A DNA stretch of 64,000 nt. Origin: Piliocolobus tephrosceles (taxonomy: Eukaryota > Chordata > Mammalia > Primates > Cercopithecidae). The position numbers and the translations under genes were made by a program. Positions 21,355 to 34,400 of this stretch are shown piece by piece. The DNA is taken from NCBI RefSeq assembly GCF_002776525.5, contig NC_045439.1, positions 121,771,548 through 121,835,547 of the forward strand, in the 5' to 3' direction. The notes beneath the pieces are model-generated. The model made no database searches. It was not told the DNA's origin and was given only the letters and a program-made list of their open reading frames with translations. The number at the start of each line of letters is the position of its first letter. Within the stretch, counting starts at the first letter, position 1.

Positions 21355-23935
21355 AATATTGATATAAAAAATTCTCAGCAAAATATACTAAATCAAATTC
21401 AAAAATGTATTAGAAAGATCATTCATCACAATGAAGTGGAATTTATCTCTGGGATGCAAGGATGGTTAACATACACAAATCAATCAATATGACATCACAT
21501 CAAGGATAAAAACCATATGATCTTTTCAACTGATGCTTTAAAAGAAGCATTTGATAAAATCTAACATCTCTTCATGATAGAAAAACACCCAAGAAAGTGG
21601 GATGGAAGAAACATACCTCAACATAATAAAAGCCATATATGACAAACCCACAGTTAGTATCACACTGAATAAGGAAAAACTGAAAGTCTTTCTTCTAAGA
21701 TCTGTAACATAACAAGGATGCTTATTTCCACCATTGTTATTCAACATAGTACTGGAAGTCCTAGCTAGAGTAATTAGACACGACAAAGACAAAAGGCATC
21801 CAAATCAGAAAGGAAAAAGTCAAATTATCCTCATTTGCAGATGATACAATCTTATATTTGGAAAAACCTAAAGACTCTACCAGAAAACTATTACAGCTGA
21901 TAAGTTCAGTAAAGTTGCAGGATACAAAATCAACCTACAAAAATTAGTAGTATTTCTTTATGACAACAGTGAACAATCTGAAAAAAAATTAAAAAGTAAT
22001 CCCATTTACAATAGCCACACAAAAAATTAAATACCTAAGAATTAACTTAACCAAGGAAGTGAAGGATCTCTATAATAGAAACTATAAAACATTGATGAAG
22101 GAAATTGAAAAGGACACAAAATTGGAAAAATATTCCATGTTTACAGATTAGAATAATCAATGTTGTTAAAAGGTCCATACTACCCAAAGCATTATACAGA
22201 TTCAATGCAATCCCTGTCAAAATACCAAATGACATTCATCACAGAAATAGAAAAATCAATCCCAAAATTTATGAAGAACCAAAAAAGACCCCAAATAGCC
22301 AAAGTTATCCTAAGCCAAAAGAACAAAACTGGAGGAATCACATTACCTGACTTCAAATTAGACTGCAGCGCTATAGTAACCAAAACAGCATGGTACTGGC
22401 ATTAAAATATGCACATAAACCAATGGACGAGACTAGAGAACCCAGAAACAAATCCACACACCTACAGTGAACTCATTTTCAACAAAGGTACCAAGAACAC
22501 ACACTAGAGAAAAGACAGTCTCTTCAATAAATGGTGCTGGGAAAATTGAATATCCATATGCAAAATAATAAAATTACACCCCTATCTCTCACCATATGCA
22601 AAAATAAAATCAAAATGAATTAAAGACTTAAATCTAAGACCTTAAACTATGAAACTACTATAAGAAAACATTGCAGAAAGTATCCAGGACATTGGTCTGG
22701 GCAAAAATTTCTTGAGCAATACCCCACAAGCACAGGCAACCAAAGCAAAAATGTACAAATGGGATCATATCAAGTTAAAAAGCTTCTGCACAGCAAGGGA
22801 TACAATCAGCAAAGTGAAGAGACAACCCACAAAATGGGAGAAAATATTTGCAAACTACCCATCTGACTGGGGATGAATAACCAGAATATATAAGGAGCCC
22901 AAATAACTCTATAGGAAAATATCTAACAATCTGATCAAAAAAGTGGGCATAAGTTTGAATAGACATTTCTCAAAAGAAGACATACAAATGGCATACAGGT
23001 ATATGAAGAGGTGTTCAACGTTATTGATCATCACATAAATGCAAATAAAAAGTACAATGAGATATCATCTCACTCCAATTAAAATGGCTTATAACAAAAA
23101 GACAGGCAATAACAAATGCTGGTGAGGATGTGGAGAAAAAGGAACCCTTGTATACTGTTGGTGAGAATGTAAATTAGTATAACCACTATGGAGAATAGTT
23201 TGGAAGTTCCTCAAAAACCTAAAAATTGAGCTACCATGATCCAACAATCCCACTGCTGGATATATACTCAAAAAAAAAAAAAAACAGAAAAGAATCATTA
23301 TAATGAAGAGATATCTGCATTCCCATGTTTGTTGCAGCGCTGTTCACAACAGATAAGGTTAGGAAGCAACCTAAGTGTCCACCAGCAGATGAATGGATAA
23401 AGAAAATGTGATACATATACACAATGAAGTACTATTCCGCCATAAAAAGGAATGAAATTTAGTCATTTGCAATGACATGGATGGAACCAGAGATCATTAA
23501 GTGAAATAAGTCACGTACAGATAGACAAACATCACATGTTCTCATTTATTTGTAGGGTCTAAAAATCAAAACAACTAAACTCATGGACATAGAAAAAAGA
23601 AAGATGATTATCAGAGACTGAGAAGAGGGGACAGGGAGGAGTTGGGGATGGTTAATGTACCAAAAACATAGAAAGAATAAATAAGACCTGCTATTTGATA
23701 ATGCAATAGGGTGACTACAGTCAATAATAACTTTATTGTGCATTTTTAAATAACTTAAAGAATAATTGCATTGTTTGTAACTCAAAGGATAAATGCTTGA
23801 GTGGGATGGATACCCCATTCCCCATGATGTGCTTATTTCACATTGCAGGTCTGTATCAAAATATCTCATGTACTCCACAAATATATACACCTACTGTGAC
23901 CCACAAAAATTTTTATAAAGGAAGACCTAAGGAAC
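21355..23935 (+). repeat. Old L1 (L1M-type) ORF2 and 3' UTR, plus strand, second part
   Basis: Continues the L1 cut at 19069 ('TGATATAAAAAATTCTCAGCAAAATATACTAAATC'). It runs through ORF2 ('TTCTCAAAAGAAGACATACAAATGG', 'TATACTGTTGGTGAGAATGTAAATTAG') to a long 3' UTR with 'CATGGACATAGAAAAAAGAAAGATG', 'GTGACTACAGTCAATAATAAC' and 'TATACACCTACTGTGACCCACAAAAA'. Frameshifts and stops are abundant. Confidence 0.9.
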
Positions 23936-24600
23936 CAACCTTGGGTTAAGATGAGGTTCAGTGGACATTTTGTAGACACACATGTGCCTTGAGATGGGAA
24001 ATATATAAACTATAACATCAAATGTCTTCCTAATTGAGAGCTAAATCAGAATCATAAGAAATTAACTAGGTAACTTAAAATTGCCCATCTGATAGTCAGC
24101 AACATTGTTCCCTAGCATCAACCTAGGCTTTTTTAACAAAGGGTTAAATTTTAAAATGAACTAAATCTCAAAATGTTGGGAAGATTTAGTGCTACTTAAA
24201 TCTGTATCTCTTTAATTTGGAAGAAATCAAGAGTCTCACATAGTGTTTTTACATGAAAGAGGGACTTTGTTTTGCTAAGTATAAATATTTGCAATGAAAG
24301 AAATCATACCAACTTGGAAATACCATGCAAACTTGAAAGCACAATTTTTATAGTACATCCACATTATAAATCAACGTAGTTCCAATTCTGACCAGCATCT
24401 CATATGAGGAACCACAGGAGAAAACAAGTGCACTTCCTGTACTAGTGTTTGCGTGAAATAAAGGATCTTAACAAGTATTAATTCATCTATAAAGTGCTAG
24501 AATTTTATAGATGGTGCTGAAAAATAAAAGGGTATGGATTAGGAATCACCCTTGGGGTCTGGTTGCTAAAATAAAAGACAGGGTTTAAAGGGGGGAAAAA
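23936..24600. other. AT-rich intergenic DNA, nothing recognised
   Basis: No exon, repeat consensus or RNA gene could be recognised. If the protease relic at 12308-13716 had kept exons 3-5, the region just past the L1 block would be a natural place for them. No CCCTGGG(A/C)GC(C/T)CA(C/T)AAC or GA(C/T)TC(T/C)GG(A/G)GG(C/G)CC signature is present. Confidence 0.35.
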
Positions 24601-24606
24601 TTCTGC

Positions 24607-25012
24607 TCGGCCATTCTTCCATTGCTATAAAGAAATACCTGAGACTGGAAATTTTCTAAGGAAAAGAGGCTTACTTGGCTCACAGTTCTGCACACTGTAC
24701 AAGCATGCCATTAGCATCTGCTCAGCTTCTGGGGAAGTCTCACGAAGCTTTTACTTGTGGTAGAAGGTGAAGTAAGAGCAGGCAGGTCACGTGGTGAGGG
24801 CAGAAACAAGAGAGATGCGGGAGGGAGGTGCCACATACTTTAAAATAACCAGATACCACAAGAACTCACTCACTATTGCGAGGACACCACCAAGCTATGA
24901 GGGCTATGCTCCCATGTCCCAAACACCTCCCACCAGGTCCCACCCCCAACACTGGGGATTACATCTATCTCAATATGAGATTGAAATAGGACATCCAAAC
25001 TATATCACTATT
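24607..25012 (-). repeat. MaLR LTR (MST/THE-like), minus strand
   Basis: Reversed MaLR LTR: 'CCATTGCTATAAAGAAATACCTGAGACTGG', 'AAAGAGGCTTACTTGGCTCACAGTTCTGC', 'CACCTCCCACCAGGTCCCACCCCCAACACTGGGGATTACA', ending near 'CAAACTATATCA'. No internal region is attached, so it is solitary. Confidence 0.82.
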
Positions 25013-25544
25013 CATGACTAAATGTAGCAACAGATTCATGTCCAGGGAATTCTCTTGGCTTACCAATTGCCCTATCATCCAAAACATGTGTAAACATGTT
25101 TTTACACAAATGAAAATTGAAAGAACTTATGACCAGTAAAATTGCACTATAAAAAATGTTAAAGAAAATTTTTCAGGAAAAAAAAAAAACTTCAGATGAA
25201 ACCTCAAGTTTATAAAAAAGAATGAAGAGCACCAGAAATTCTAACTATTGGGTAAATGTAAACTTTTTCCTTCTTTAAAACATGATTGCTTAAAGTAAAA
25301 AATAAAAACAAAGAGTTACGAGGTTCAGAACATACGTATAAGAAAACATAATGATACTTCAAATGTAATGTATCTGTATCATGTACTATCATTAGATAGC
25401 ACAAGGATGGAAAGGGAAAATAGAAATACACTGCTATAAGGGTCTTACATGATATGAATTGGTATAATATTCCTTGAAGGCAGACTGTGATAAGTTAAAG
25501 ATGTATGTTGTAAACTCTGGAACAAACTTTTCGAATTTTTATGT
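25013..25544. other. AT-rich DNA without recognised feature
   Basis: No coding potential or repeat family was recognised between the MaLR LTR and the next L1. Confidence 0.3.
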
Positions 25545-28500
25545 CTTTTTTAACTTTTAGGTTCAGGTGTACATGTGCAGGTTTGTTATATAGGTAAATT
25601 GTGTGTCATGGGGGTTTTGCATACGGATGATTTCATTGCCCAGGTGTTAAGTATAGTACCCAAAAGGTAGTTTTTTGATCCTCACCCTTCACCCTCCCTC
25701 CACCGTTAAGTACACCCTGGTGTTTGTTGTTCTCTTCTTTGTGTCCATGTGTACTCAATGTTTAGCTCCCATTTATAAATGAGAACATTTGGTATTTGGT
25801 TTTCTGTTCCCATATTAGTTTGCTTAGGATAATGGCCTCCAGCTCCATCTGTATTGCTGCAAAGGACATGATCTAATTCTTTTTTATGGCTGCACAGTTA
25901 TTCCACGGTGTACCTGTGCTACATTTTCTTTATTCAGTCCACCATTGATGGGCATTTAGGTTGATTCCATGTCTTTGCTATTGTGAATAGTGCTGTGAGG
26001 AACATATGCATGCATGTGTCTTTTTGGTAGAACAATTTACATTCCTTCAGATATATACCCAATAATGGGGTTGGTGGGTCAGATAGCAATTCTGATTTGA
26101 ATTCTTTGAGAAATTGCCAAACTGCTTTCCATGATGGTCAGACTAATGTACATTTCCACCAGCAGTATATAAGTCTTCCCCTTACTCCACAATCTCACTG
26201 GCATCTGTTATTTTTTTACTTTTTAGTAATAGCCATTCTGACTGTTGTGAGATGGTATCTCACTGTGGTTTTGATCTGCATTTCTCTAACGTTTAGTGAT
26301 GTTGAACATTTTTTCATATGCTTGTTGGCCATGTGTATATCTTCTTTTTAAAAGCATCTGTTCATGTTGCTTACAGATTCTGGTTATTAGACCTTTGTTG
26401 GGTAAATAGTTTGCAAATATTTTCTCCCTTTCTGTAGGTTGTCTGTTTGCTCTGCTAATAGTCTTTTTGCTGTGCAGAAGCTCTTTAGTTTAATTAGGTC
26501 CCATTTATCAATTTCTATTTTTGTTGCAATTGCTCTGGCTCTTCATGATAAAATCTTTACCAGATCCTATATCCAGAATGGTATTTTCTAGATTATCTTC
26601 CAGGGTTTTTACAGTTTCAGGTTTTTACATTCAAGTCTTTAATCCACCTTGAGTTGGGTTTTGTATGTGGTGTAAGGAAGGGGTCCAGTTTCAATCTTCA
26701 GCATATGGCTATCCAACTATTATGGAATACTTTTCCATTTGTTTGTGTCATCTCTGATCCTTTGAGCAGTGTTTTGTAATTCTCATTGTAGAGATCTTTT
26801 ACTCCCTGGTTGGCTGTATTCCTAGGTATTTTATTCTTTTCATGACTATTGTGAATAGGATTGTGTTCTTGATTCAGCTCTCAGCTTGGATGTTGGCGGT
26901 GCATAGGAATGCTACTGTTTTGTGTACATTGATTTCATATCCTAAAACTTTGCTAAAGTTGTTTATCAGACCAAAGAGCCTTTAGGAAGAGACTACGGGG
27001 GTTTCTCGGTATAGAATCATATCATCTGCAAACCGGGATAGTTTGACTCCTTCTCTTCCTATTTGGATGACTTTCATTTCTTTCTCTTAACAGATTGTTC
27101 TAGTCAAGACTTCCATAATACATTAAGTAGGAGTAGTGAGAGAGGACATCTTAGCTTGTTCTGGTTTTCAAGGGTAATGCTTCCAGCTTTTGCCCATTCC
27201 CTATGATATTGGCTGTGGGTTTTTCATACATGGCTCTTATTGTTTTGAGCTATGTTCCTTAAATTCCTAGTTTGTTGTGGATTTTTAACATGAAGGGACA
27301 TTGAATTTTATCAAAAGCCTTTTCTGCATCTATGGAAATACTCTTTGGTTTTTGTTTTCAGTTCTGTTTATGTGATGAATCACAGTTATTGATTTGAGTA
27401 TCTTGAACCAACCTTGCATCCCAGGGATAAAGCCTACTTGATTATAGTGGATTAGCTTTTTCATGTGTTGCTAGATTTGGTTTTCTAGTATTTTGTCAAG
27501 GATCTTTGCATCTATGTTTATCAAAAATATTGGCCTGAAGTTTTCTTTTATTGTTGTGTCTCTGCCAGGTTTTGGTATCAGGAAGATGCTGGCCTCATAA
27601 GATGAGCTGGAAAGGAGTCCCTTCTCCTCATTTTTTTTGGAATGGTTTCAGTAGGAAAGGTAAAAGCTCTTTTTTTTTATACATCTGATAGACTTTGGCT
27701 GTGCATCCATCTGCCCCTGGGCTTTTTCTTGTTAGCAGGCTTTTATTACTGATTATATTTCTGAACTCATTATTGGTTTCTTTAGGAATTCCATTTCTTG
27801 CTGGTTCAATCGTGAGAGCTTACATGTTTCTGGGAATGTATTCATTTCTTCTAGGTTTTCTAGCTTGTGTGCATAAAGGTGTTTGTTGTTTGTTGCAGTT
27901 TCTGAGAGGTTTTTTGTATTTCTGTGAGGTCAGTGGTAACATCCTCTTTGTCACTTCAGACTGTGTTTATTTGGATCTTCTCTCTTTTTTCTTTATTAGC
28001 CTCACTAGCAGTCTGTCTTACTAATTCTTTCAAAAAAACAAACTCTTGCATTCATTCATCTTTTGTATGTTTATTTGTGTCAATTTCCTTTAGTTCAGCT
28101 AGGATTTTGGTTATTTATTGTCTTCTGCTAGGTTTGGGGTTGGTTTGCCCTTGGTTCTCAGTTCTTCTAGTTGGGATGATAAGTTGTTCCTGTGGTATCT
28201 TTCTAACTTTTTGATGTGGGTGCTTAGTGCTATAAACGTCCCTCTTAATACTACTTTAGCTGTATCCCAGAGATTCTGATATGTTGTATCTTTGTTCTTA
28301 TTGGTTTCAAAGAATTATTGATTTAAATCTTAATTTTGTTATTTACCTAAAAGTCATTCAGGACCATGTTGTTTAATTTCCATGTAATTACATGGTTTTG
28401 AGCAATATTCTTAGTATTGATTTCTATTTTTATTGCACTGTGGTCCAAGAAGGTGGTTGATATTATCTAGGGTTTTTTCAATTTGCTGAGAATTGTTTTA

Positions 28501-30155
28501 TGTATGATTGTGTGGTTGATTTTAGAGTATGTGCCATGTATAGATAAGAACAATGTATATTGTGTTGTTTGGGGGTAGAGAATTCTGTAGATGTCTACTA
28601 GGTCCATTCGGTCAAGCGTCGAGTTCAGGTCCTGAATATCTTTGTTAGTTTTCTGCTTCAAAGATCTGTCTAATACAATCAGTGGAGTGTTGAGGACTCC
28701 CACTATTATTGTGCGCTTATCTAAGTCTCTTTGTTGGTCTCTAAGAACTTGCTTTGTGAATCTGGGTGCTCCTGTGTTGGGTGCATATATATTTAGGATA
28801 GTTAGATCTTCTTGTTGAATTGAGCCCTTTACCATTACATAATGCCCTCCTTTGTCTTTTTTTATCCTTGTTGGCTTAAAGTCTGTTTTGACTGAAATTA
28901 GAATAGCACTCCCTGCCTTTTTGTGTTTTAAATTTGCTTGGTAGATTTTTCTCCACACCTTTACTTTGAGCCTATGAGTGTTGTTGCATGTGAGATGGGT
29001 CTCTTGAAGACAGCGTAACATTAGGTTTTGCTTCTTTATCCAACTTGCCATTCTGTGCCTCTTAATTGGGGCATTTAGTCCATTTACATTTAAGGTCAGT
29101 ACTGATATGTGCAGATTTGATCCTGTCATCATGTTGTTAGCTGGTTATTATGCAGGCTTGTTGATGTGACTGCTGTACAGTGTTGCTAGTCTATGTACTT
29201 AAATGTGTTTTTGTAGGGGCTGATAACAGTCTTTCCTTTCCATATTTAGCACTCCCTTCAGAGTGTTTTTCTTTATTTTTTCTGACTGAGTTATTTTGGA
29301 GAACTGGTCTTCAAGCTCTGAGATTCTTTGCCCAGCTTGTTCAATTATGCTGTTAACACTTGCAATTATATTCTGAAATTCTCGAAGTGAGTTTGTCAGC
29401 TCTATCAAATCACTTTGGTTCTTTCTTAAAATGGTCATTTCACCTTTCATCTCCTGTATCATTCTATTGTATTCCTTAGAATCCTTGGATTGAGTGTCAA
29501 CTTTCTCCTGAATCTCAATGATCTTCATTCCTATCCATACTTTCTGAATTTTACTTCTGTCATTTTATCCTGGTTAAAAAAACATTGCCAGGGAATTAGT
29601 ACAGTCATCTGGAGGTACAAAGACTCTGGTTTTTGCGTTGCCACAGTTCTTGCACTGGTTCTTTTCAACTGTGTGGGCTGATGTTCCTTCAGTCTTTGAA
29701 GCTGCTGTCCTTTGGATGGGTTTTTTTTATTTTGCTTTTATCTTCCTCAATATCCTTGGGGATTTGATGGTGGGTTCATTCAACTGGCTTCATTTCTGGA
29801 AGATTTTAGGAGACCAAGGCTCAGCTCAGCACTTCTGGGCTGCATGCACTGACTCTAGAGGGCTGATATTAGGCTCTGGCTTTGTTTTCTGGTCCTTAGA
29901 GGTTAGGAACCTGCTACACTGGCGGGGTCAAGGTGTTCCCATACCTCTGGTCACAATACTCCAATGGGTAGTGCTAGCCAAAGGGCTTCATTGGGCAGTG
30001 GCAGTGGGATTCATGCTTGTTGGCATGTGCAAGCAGCAGTGGTAGCACAATGAAATGCATGCTTATCAGCAGGGGTAGAGTACTGGCAGGCACAGGGCTT
30101 GTGGCCTTCACACGCACATTCACACTGGCAACAAGGGTAGTGCCTAGAGCAACCA
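25545..30155 (-). mobile_element. Nearly full-length old L1 (L1MA/L1PB-type), minus strand
   Basis: The 3' UTR is at 25545-25800 ('GTTCAGGTGTACATGTGCAGGTTTG' reversed end) and ORF2 from about 25800 to 29100. A relic of ORF2's N-terminal endonuclease survives as a 221-codon open stretch at 29132-28467. ORF1 coiled-coil remains lie at 29528-29199, and a GC-richer 5' UTR-like block at 29560-30155. An internal deletion is visible near 26740, where the text jumps within ORF2. Coding is broken throughout, so it is immobile. Confidence 0.88.
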
Positions 30156-30169
30156 TTTTAGAAGAATAA

Positions 30170-30300
30170 AACAGCAGGACTCAGTGGTACATGCCTGTAG
30201 TCTCAGATACATGAGAGGTTGAGGCTAGGGGACCACTTGAGCCCAGGAGTTTGAGTCCAGCCTGGGCAACTCAGTGAGACTTCGTCTCTTTAAAAAAATT
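30170..30300 (+). repeat. Alu monomer (FLAM-like), plus strand
   Basis: 'ACTCAGTGGTACATGCCTGTAGTCTCAG', 'GCTAGGGGACCACTTGAGCCCAGGAGTTTGAG', 'CCTGGGCAACTCAGTGAGACTTCGTCTC', then an A-rich end. Monomer length fits an old free Alu monomer. Confidence 0.75.
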
Positions 30301-30387
30301 GATTAGAATGTCCCAAGAATAAAACAAAGAGGTATAGTTTGCGAGCCACTTGTGATGATTACACAGGATCATAACAATACTAAATTA

Positions 30388-30672
30388 TACCAGGCACCAT
30401 GGGTCATGTCTGTAATCCCAGCATTTTGGGAGGCTGACATGAGTGGATTGCTTGAGCTCAGGAGTTCAAGACAATCCTGGGCAACATGGTGACACCCCAT
30501 CCCTACAAAATTAGCCTGGCACAGTGGCAGGTGCCTGGAGTTTCAGCTACTTTGGGAGCTGAGACAGGAGGATCGCTTGAGCCTGGAAGTTTGAAGCTGC
30601 AGTGAGCCATGTTTGTGCCGCTGCATTCCAGTCTGAGTGATAAAGCAAGACCTTGTCTCAAAAAAAAAAAAA
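30388..30672 (+). repeat. Alu (AluJ-like), plus strand
   Basis: Full dimeric Alu with many substitutions: 'CAGGCACCATGGGTCATGTCTGTAATCCCAGCATTTTGGGAGG', 'CCCTACAAAATTAGCCTGGCACAGTGGC' and 'TGATAAAGCAAGACCTTGTCTC', then an A tail. Confidence 0.9.
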
Positions 30673-30734
30673 CTAAATTCCAAAAAGTCAAGAAAATGGG
30701 GAGGTGGAACAAAGAGCATATGAGACAATAGAAA

Positions 30735-31440
30735 AAAAATTATAAGATGGTAGATTTAAACACAATGATATTAATAATTATGTTACAAATAAATAGTCTA
30801 AATACTCCAATTAAAAGGCTATGATTGTCACACTGGAAGAAAAAGACTTCACTTTATAAATAAAATAATTCCCTAAATCCCAAAATTATGACGTCATGGA
30901 GTAGAAACCCAGCTAGAATGTAGCCTCAGCAGATCTGCAGTCAACATGTAATAGAAGCAAGAAATAAATATTTTTATTGTTGTCAAAAGCACTGTAATTT
31001 GGGAGTTGTTTCTTCCCCACAGCATAAGCTAGGGAAAGCTGACTGACAACCACATTGTAACATGGTGACTTCTATATGTTTAACACTCAATGATTAATTT
31101 TTTAAGTCTTTTGGAAGACAAAATTAAAAGGAAACTGTCTAAATCATATCAATTGTATCTTCCATAAGCATAATATTTTAAAGCATTTACATTCAGTAAG
31201 AAACATTTTTAAATGTCTGTTACTATTTCTATTTGATATTGTATGGATGCCCTAAGTAATGCAACAACAAAAATAAGGATTTGGAAATTGAAAAGGAAGA
31301 TATAAGTTGCTATTTCAAGTAGAAACAACTGCTGTCTTTAGACAGCAATCCACATACAAGAGAGCTCAGCAAAACTGATGGATAAAAGGTCAAAATATAA
31401 AAATCAATACATGTCTTATAAACCCACAAAAACAATCAAA
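30735..31440 (+). repeat. Old L1/HAL1-like remnants and AT-rich DNA
   Basis: The phrase 'AAATAGTCTAAATACTCCAATTAAAAGGC' followed by 'ATTGTCACACTGGAAGAAAAAG' is typical of the L1/HAL1 ORF2 start. The rest to 31440 is AT-rich and not assignable. Confidence 0.45.
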
Positions 31441-34400
31441 TTATTGTAGTAGATTACATTATATTTCAAAATATGTGCTGCTCCTCTCCACAGTATGCCT
31501 CCTTAAGAAAAGATTGTATGTCCCCACAGCAGTAAGGCCAAGCTGGGGCATGTGACTCATTTTGACCATTGCCATGTGAGCATAATGACTTATTCCACTT
31601 CTGCAAAGCAGCTCTGTCAGCCACCACATGACTTGCCTGTTTGTTTTTCACTCTGCCACAAGACCAAAATATTTCATACAGAAGCAACAAAAGAGCAGAG
31701 GACACATAATAAGAATAAGATAAAATTTATGAATGTATGATGTGGGAGGGGTGGAATATACCTAGCTTTTTTACTGTCAAATTCTGTTAGTTTGTGGTGA
31801 CAGAATGAGGTCAGTGTGATAACAGAAATAGTTGAATTTATAAAACAGACCTGCACAAATCAAATCTTACTCTACAGAAAACTATTAATAATTTTAAAAG
31901 ATACAGGTACACATTAATCATTCTTTCCAGAGGAAGCTGAAACCATTAGATGCACCTGCCAAAAAAGCCTGTGCCTCCTACATTAGGTCAGTCCAGAGTA
32001 TCTCCTCTCCCCCATCATCACCCTCAACCAAAGGGCCATAATAACTTGGATGAGAGAAGGACCTGAGGAGCCCTGGAGATTGAAGGCCAAGGCATGGGAC
32101 CCTCAGGGCCTTATCTCTACCAGAAAATTCTTAAGGCCCGTCCCTTACTTCCCTTAGACCAGAGCTACCCTAAAGGAGTCCGCTGCCTGTACCAAGAAGT
32201 CCCTGGACAATTGAGCAGGAGAAATGTCCCTAGAACCCCAGATACACTGTCCACTGAAGCACAGTCAACTCAGCTCTCATGTCCAGCCCAGCATCCCCCA
32301 TGAGATCAGGGACTACTCGCTTCCCGGCCACTCAGTGGCCTCAGCCCCTTACAGCCTATTCTTCCTTAGTCTTAGCCCACAGCCTGGCTCGCAGAATAAG
32401 ACTCTCTTGCCAGCCCCTCTTGAGTTACAGGAGATTCTTTCTGTGGAATAACAGGAAGGCTATGCTCCTACCATTAGTTATCAAATAAATTTTATATGCA
32501 ACTAGCATATACCCAGCACTGTGCTAGACACGGAAATCCAGTGTTGCACAGAGTTAACACTCCCTGCTCTCACTAACAGTTAACATTTAAGGTGTCCTGG
32601 ATCTGAGAGCCACAGGTTGGTGTCCCATCTTCTGAGTTCTATATGGCCTAGACCTCATTAGATGTCTACCAGAATTTAAAACCTTCTAATTTTAGAACAA
32701 TTACCATGCCTCTCATTTGTAAAGAACACTATACTTAAAGCTTAAATCACCTCATTGATCCTAGAAATATATCTTATTGGCACTAGAATAAAAGATTGTT
32801 TGCTTAGTTATCACCTTGTTCCACTACTGTGCTCTGTGGAGCTACAGGAAGTGGGAAGGAAGAGAAAAGCAATGGGTTAACTATTCCCAGCCCCACAGTC
32901 CTTCACTTCAATCAGAAGAGCATATCTCTATCTCTTTTAGGTATAGGCATAGTGTGAAATTTCCTTTGAAAAGGAGATCCCTTTTACTTTTTAAAAAAGG
33001 AAAAAGCTTTGAAACCCACTGATGGAGAACAACTTCCTCCTTTGGGATATAAAGAAACCAAGGCAGAGAAAGGAAAGTGACCCCAGACGGCCATTTATTG
33101 AGTTACCCACAAAGCCAGGTTTGAAACTTTGGTTTCCCAACTGTGATGCCAGTGCTCTGCCAGCCCAGAGATGTGACTTTTTAGAGGAGCAAGTGGCCTT
33201 CAAACTCACTTAACCACCTCCTTCTCCAGTAGTTTCCATCCCAACCACCCTGGTCAAGCAAACATCTGGCTACTCAGATGCAAACCTGGACAGATAATAT
33301 ACAGAATACAACCATTTTCCTTTTACACCCTGCATAAAACCATGTGTACAAAGAACACATGTGCCATCTAATGGTCTGTATAATGCTTAAAGACAGTTGT
33401 CACACACACTTTCCCCCATCCCCAATGCAGGGAAATTCTACTGAGTTCTAAGTTAGACACCTCTACTCTCCAACCCTCTGTTTTTCACTGGTCCCCACTA
33501 TGAGACAGTTGGGAGTATATTTACCACACAAGACCTTCTCCTCTGGAAACTCTCCCCAGAGCTTACGGACGAAGTTCTAGGATGAGATCCTCTTAGATTT
33601 TGTGCAGGTGATACTGACATAACATGACAAACAATGTAGCAAAGATCATCACTGGGAGAAAGGCATGTTCTATACCCCAGTGAGAGCTCAAATGAGGATC
33701 CAGCCCAAGAATGAGCTAGGGGCCAATCTTCCTAATATGGCCACCATTCTTCTTATGCAGTGAACTCTGAATAAAAAAAAAGGGTAGACACAGGAGTCTC
33801 AGGCCTGGGGTGTCATCCTTATCTTGGGACTGTTTTATGTTTCCTTTGGGGGAAAGCATGACTTCTTTTATCAGTTCTCTGAAACAGCTGACTGACAGGA
33901 TAGAAAAAGGATCACTTCCATCCAATTTAGAACCTTCCATGACCTTGATGAAGCTGATAAATAGAAAGTGATGAACTTGAAACAACCAACATTCCTATCT
34001 GGTTTTCATCTAATTCCAAGTGACTCCCAGGATTTCCCCTGCTTCAAGAAGAACCCTGGAGAAAGCTGATGACTTCCACCCAGAAATGTGTTAAATGCAA
34101 ATAAGACTAGTAACGATTTCCCCCAAGGCTCACCGGAACTAAGAACTCCTCAAAAACTGCACCTTAAAAGATGTCCAGACTTCACACATCCATCCCCACT
34201 GGCTACGCAGCTTAGAGGCACGTTTAAAGAGTATTTCATTTACATTGTGGAAGCCCAAAACAACAGAAAAGAAAAGCAGATGTGGAGTTAAATGAGTTAC
34301 TCCACTACCATCACGGTAGCTCCCTTAGCAAAGCCTTCACAAAGCCTTCTTTTACCTGGGTACGGATCTGCTCAGGAGCCCTGTAAGCTAGAACTCCTGT

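Noticed and set aside
28467..29528. Endonuclease-like and coiled-coil open frames as host genes
   Set aside because: They are relics of ORF2 and ORF1 of the minus-strand L1 at 25545-30155, in the expected order.
32094..32451. Overlapping short frames in a GC-richer segment as a small gene
   Set aside because: Frames of 69-75 codons overlap each other in different phases, with no splice, start or family evidence.
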